Of a stretch of DNA of 64,000 bases, positions 61,515 through 64,000 are shown one piece after another. The first letter of the stretch is position 1. Each line of letters starts with the position of its first letter. The position numbers and the translations under genes are program-made. The notes beneath the pieces are model-generated. The model saw only the letters and a program-made list of their open reading frames with translations. It was not told where the DNA came from and made no database searches. Source of the stretch: Barnesiella sp. An55 (lineage in GTDB: Bacteria > Bacteroidota > Bacteroidia > Bacteroidales > Barnesiellaceae); NCBI RefSeq assembly GCF_002161555.1, contig NZ_NFHZ01000004.1:62001-126000 (forward strand). The letters are read 5' to 3'.

Positions 61515-63893
61515 ATGAAGCGATTGTATTTACTGATTGTGTGTTGTGTGTGTATGGTGGTTTGTGCCTGGGGGGCACAGACTTATGCCGTGAAGGGTAG
61601 GGTAGTCTCGCAGGCTACCGGCGAGGGTATCCCCTTTGTGAGTGTAGCTGTCTGGAACTCTTCGCGGGGAACGACTACCGATTCTTTGGGCAATTACCGC
61701 ATGGGCAATTTGCCGCCGGGAGCCTACCGGGTGCAGGTCTCGTCGGTAGGATACAAGACCTACGTGTCGCCCGAGTTTCGTATTACCTCCTATGACTATA
61801 CGCTCGATATCGCTCTCGACGAGTCGCAGGTGTCGCTTGGCGAGGTGAGTGTCGTGGCGGCCCCGTTCCGCAGCTCGGTCGAGAGCCCCATTGCCCGTCG
61901 GGTCATCGGGGTGCAGGAGATTGAGAAGAGTCCGGGGGCCAATCGCGACATTTCGAAGGTGGTCAATGCTTTTCCCGGGGTGGCTACCGTCGCGGGTGGC
62001 GGCTATCGCAACGACCTGATGATACGGGGTGGTGGCCCTGCCGAGAATAAGTTCTACCTCGACGGGGTGGAGATTCCCAACATCAACCACTTCAGCACGC
62101 AGGGGGCCTCGGGCGGTCCGGTAGGAATTATCGATGCCGACCTCATCCGCGAGGTCGATTTCTATACGGGTGCCTTTCCGGTGAGCCGGGGCAATGCGTT
62201 GAGCTCGGTTTTCGATTTCAAACTTCTCGACGGCACTCCCGACCGTTATACCTTCAAGGGCACTGTGGGAGCCTCGGAGCTGGCGTTGGGTTCCAAGGGG
62301 CATATCGGCAGCCGCACCACCTATGTGGTGTCGGTGCGGCAATCCTATCTGCAACTGCTCTTTTCGTTGCTCGATATGCCGTTTCTGCCCCAATATACCG
62401 ATGCCCAGTTCAAGATAAAGACCCGTTTCTCGCCGGCGCACGAACTCACCGTGCTGGGGCTGGGCGCCATCGACGACATGAAACTCAATACCGAGACCGA
62501 CCCTGCCGACGAGTCGAAACAGTATCTGCTCAACTACCTGCCTACTATCAAGCAGAATACCTATACGTTGGGGACCGTTTACCGGCACTATGCCGGCAAT
62601 CACACCCAGACGGTGGTTCTGAGCCGCAGCTACATGAGCAACAGCAACGTGAAATATCGTGACAACGACGAGTCGGCGGCCGAGAACCTGACGCTGCGTC
62701 TCAAATCGACCGAGACCGAAAATCACCTGCGTTTTGAAAACCGATCGTTGCTGGGAGCTTTTGACATCACGGCCGGACTCAATCTCGATTATGCCGTCTA
62801 TACCAACCGCACCTTCCAGCGGGCATTTACCCGGGAGCCTCGCGAGATACGCTATTCGACCGATTTGGGCCTGTTCCGATGGGGCCTCTTTGCCACGGCG
62901 GGATATAAGTCGCCCAACGAGCGGTTCACCGCTTCGTTGGGCTTCCGCCTCGATGGTTGCGACTACTCCTGGCGCACCGACAATCTGTGGGACCAGTTTT
63001 CGCCCCGGCTCTCGCTCTCCTACAACGTGGTGGGCAACCTCTATCTGAACGGGAGCATAGGCCGTTATTACCAGCTGCCCGCCTACACGACAATGGGGTA
63101 TCAGGAAGACGGCGTGCTTGTGAATCGCCCGCGTCTTTCATACATCCGTTCCGACCAGGCGGTAGCCGGGGTGGAGTACTACATCAATCGCTGGGCCCGG
63201 CTCACGGTCGAGGGCTTTTACAAGAGCTATGCCCACTCGCCGCTCTCGCTCACCGACAGTATCCCGCTGGCCTGTAAGGGTACCGACTACGGGGTGTCGG
63301 GCAACGAGGCTGCCGCTTCGACGGCCTGGGGGCGGGCCTATGGTGTTGAGGTGATGCTTCGCTGGATGGGAATGGGGCGTTTCACGGCACTGGCCTCTTA
63401 TACCTGGTATCGCAGCCAGTTCAAGAATCCGGTTACCGGTCGTTACCTCCCCTCGGCTTGGGACTACCGCCATCTCTTCACCCTGTCGGGTACCTACAAG
63501 TTGCCCAAGAACTGGGATATTGGCATGAAGGTGAGGCTGATGGGCGGGGCTCCCTACACGCCTTACGACGAATACATCTCGTCGCTTGTGCCGGCCTGGG
63601 ATGCCACGGCACGGCCCTACTACGACTACGGCCGGTACAATACGGGGCGTCTCAAGACCTTTTACGAAATCGACTTGCGAGTCGATAAGTCGTTCTATTT
63701 CAAAGGGGTGATGTTGGGTTTCTATGTCGATTTACAGAATCTGCTGAATTTCAAGTACGACAACCAGCCGCTGCTCATCAGCACGGGCGAAACCTATGTC
63801 GATGAGGCCGGTGTGGAGCGTTACCGCATGAAATACATAGCCCAGCAGAGCGGGGTAATTCTGCCTACCTTGGGAATAACGGTCGAGTTTTAG
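61515..63893 (+). CDS. TonB-dependent receptor with a carboxypeptidase-regulatory-like domain
   Basis: From the ATG at 61515 the protein has 792 residues with a signal peptide (MKRLYLLIVCCVCMVVCAWG, cleavage near AQ). A CarboxypepD_reg-like domain (residues 25-110, YAVKGRVVSQATGEGIPFVS) precedes a plug domain (GVQEIEKSPGANRDISKVVN, YLDGVEIPNINHF) and an outer-membrane barrel ending VILPTLGITVEF. It lacks the SusC hallmark and a SusD partner, so it probably imports a metal chelate, vitamin or other small ligand. The substrate is not clear. It converges with a minus-strand gene at the window end. Confidence 0.92.
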   Translation: MKRLYLLIVCCVCMVVCAWGAQTYAVKGRVVSQATGEGIPFVSVAVWNSSRGTTTDSLGNYRMGNLPPGAYRVQVSSVGYKTYVSPEFRITSYDYTLDIALDESQVSLGEVSVVAAPFRSSVESPIARRVIGVQEIEKSPGANRDISKVVNAFPGVATVAGGGYRNDLMIRGGGPAENKFYLDGVEIPNINHFSTQGASGGPVGIIDADLIREVDFYTGAFPVSRGNALSSVFDFKLLDGTPDRYTFKGTVGASELALGSKGHIGSRTTYVVSVRQSYLQLLFSLLDMPFLPQYTDAQFKIKTRFSPAHELTVLGLGAIDDMKLNTETDPADESKQYLLNYLPTIKQNTYTLGTVYRHYAGNHTQTVVLSRSYMSNSNVKYRDNDESAAENLTLRLKSTETENHLRFENRSLLGAFDITAGLNLDYAVYTNRTFQRAFTREPREIRYSTDLGLFRWGLFATAGYKSPNERFTASLGFRLDGCDYSWRTDNLWDQFSPRLSLSYNVVGNLYLNGSIGRYYQLPAYTTMGYQEDGVLVNRPRLSYIRSDQAVAGVEYYINRWARLTVEGFYKSYAHSPLSLTDSIPLACKGTDYGVSGNEAAASTAWGRAYGVEVMLRWMGMGRFTALASYTWYRSQFKNPVTGRYLPSAWDYRHLFTLSGTYKLPKNWDIGMKVRLMGGAPYTPYDEYISSLVPAWDATARPYYDYGRYNTGRLKTFYEIDLRVDKSFYFKGVMLGFYVDLQNLLNFKYDNQPLLISTGETYVDEAGVERYRMKYIAQQSGVILPTLGITVEF

Positions 63894-63900
63894 ACTCTTC

Positions 63901-64000
63901 TCATGCCGGTTTGCGGGGATGCTTTACCCGGCGGTTCTTGTAAATCGTGCCCAGTATTTTCTCGTCGAACGAGGTGCCGGCATACTGCATGAAGCGCACC
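63901..64000 (-). CDS. C-terminal end of an unrecognised protein (cut by window edge)
   Basis: The last 32 codons of a minus-strand gene are visible, read as VRFMQYAGTSFDEK then ILGTIYKNRRVKHPRKPA and TGA. The very basic end is the only feature. I cannot assign a family from this fragment. It converges with the TonB-dependent receptor gene, 7 nt apart. Confidence 0.5.
   Translation of the reverse strand, partial: VRFMQYAGTSFDEKILGTIYKNRRVKHPRKPA

Overview
The window looks like a chromosome segment from a gut-type member of the order Bacteroidales. The evidence is the Bacteroidetes promoter grammar (TAnnTTTG at -7, with a TTG-type -33 about 19-21 nt upstream) in front of many genes, a SusC/SusD pair next to a hybrid two-component regulator, the methylmalonyl-CoA to propionate gene cluster, and lineage-typical families such as BspA-like leucine-rich repeats and a DUF4924-like protein. 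Coding DNA is clearly GC-rich except for one AT-rich orphan gene at 9.3-10.6 kb. I cannot name the species; a Barnesiella-like organism is only a guess.

Layout. 1-5.3 kb: a minus-strand operon (tsaC, a polyprenyl-phosphate sugar transferase, a ClC channel cut by the window edge), a tandem repeat carrying promoter-like boxes, a headless BspA-type fragment and a secreted transglutaminase-like protein. 5.4-9 kb: a patatin-like phospholipase, a cytosolic GH13 amylase and prs. 9.3-10.6 kb: an AT-rich membrane protein lying between two nearly identical copies of the dnaK terminator. 10.9-17.7 kb: dnaK, then a five-gene Na+-pumping methylmalonyl-CoA decarboxylase operon (epimerase, carboxyltransferase, OadG-like gamma, biotin carrier, beta). 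17.9-18.6 kb: a Gp37/DUF5131-like protein with its own promoter.

18.8-44.0 kb is a large polysaccharide utilization locus. A minus-strand operon runs susC, susD, a GH26-like lipoprotein, a Tat-exported FAD oxidoreductase, a GH3, an SGNH-like protein and a second GH3. A divergent hybrid two-component regulator is followed by a GH16, a small YQAV-domain protein, a small protein with a sorting-type C-terminal domain, a second GH16 fused to a YQAV domain, and two paralogous secreted beta-helix proteins. GH16 plus GH3 suggests a beta-glucan such as laminarin or mixed-linkage glucan. The GH26-like protein has lost both catalytic glutamates and sits where a surface glycan-binding protein is normally encoded, so it may be an enzyme turned binding protein.

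44.3-64 kb is mostly core genome: M23 peptidase, C69 dipeptidase, phosphohexose mutase, a LysR regulator divergent from a beta-propeller lipoprotein, a palindromic repeat cluster, an operon of a DUF4924-like gene, rfbD and prfC, a thioredoxin-fold protein without cysteines behind a structured leader, serB, a type Vd-like patatin outer-membrane protein, two identical tRNA-Arg(ACG) genes, ung and a TonB-dependent receptor. Gene starts were moved inward from the longest open frame where a promoter, a signal peptide or family alignment required it.
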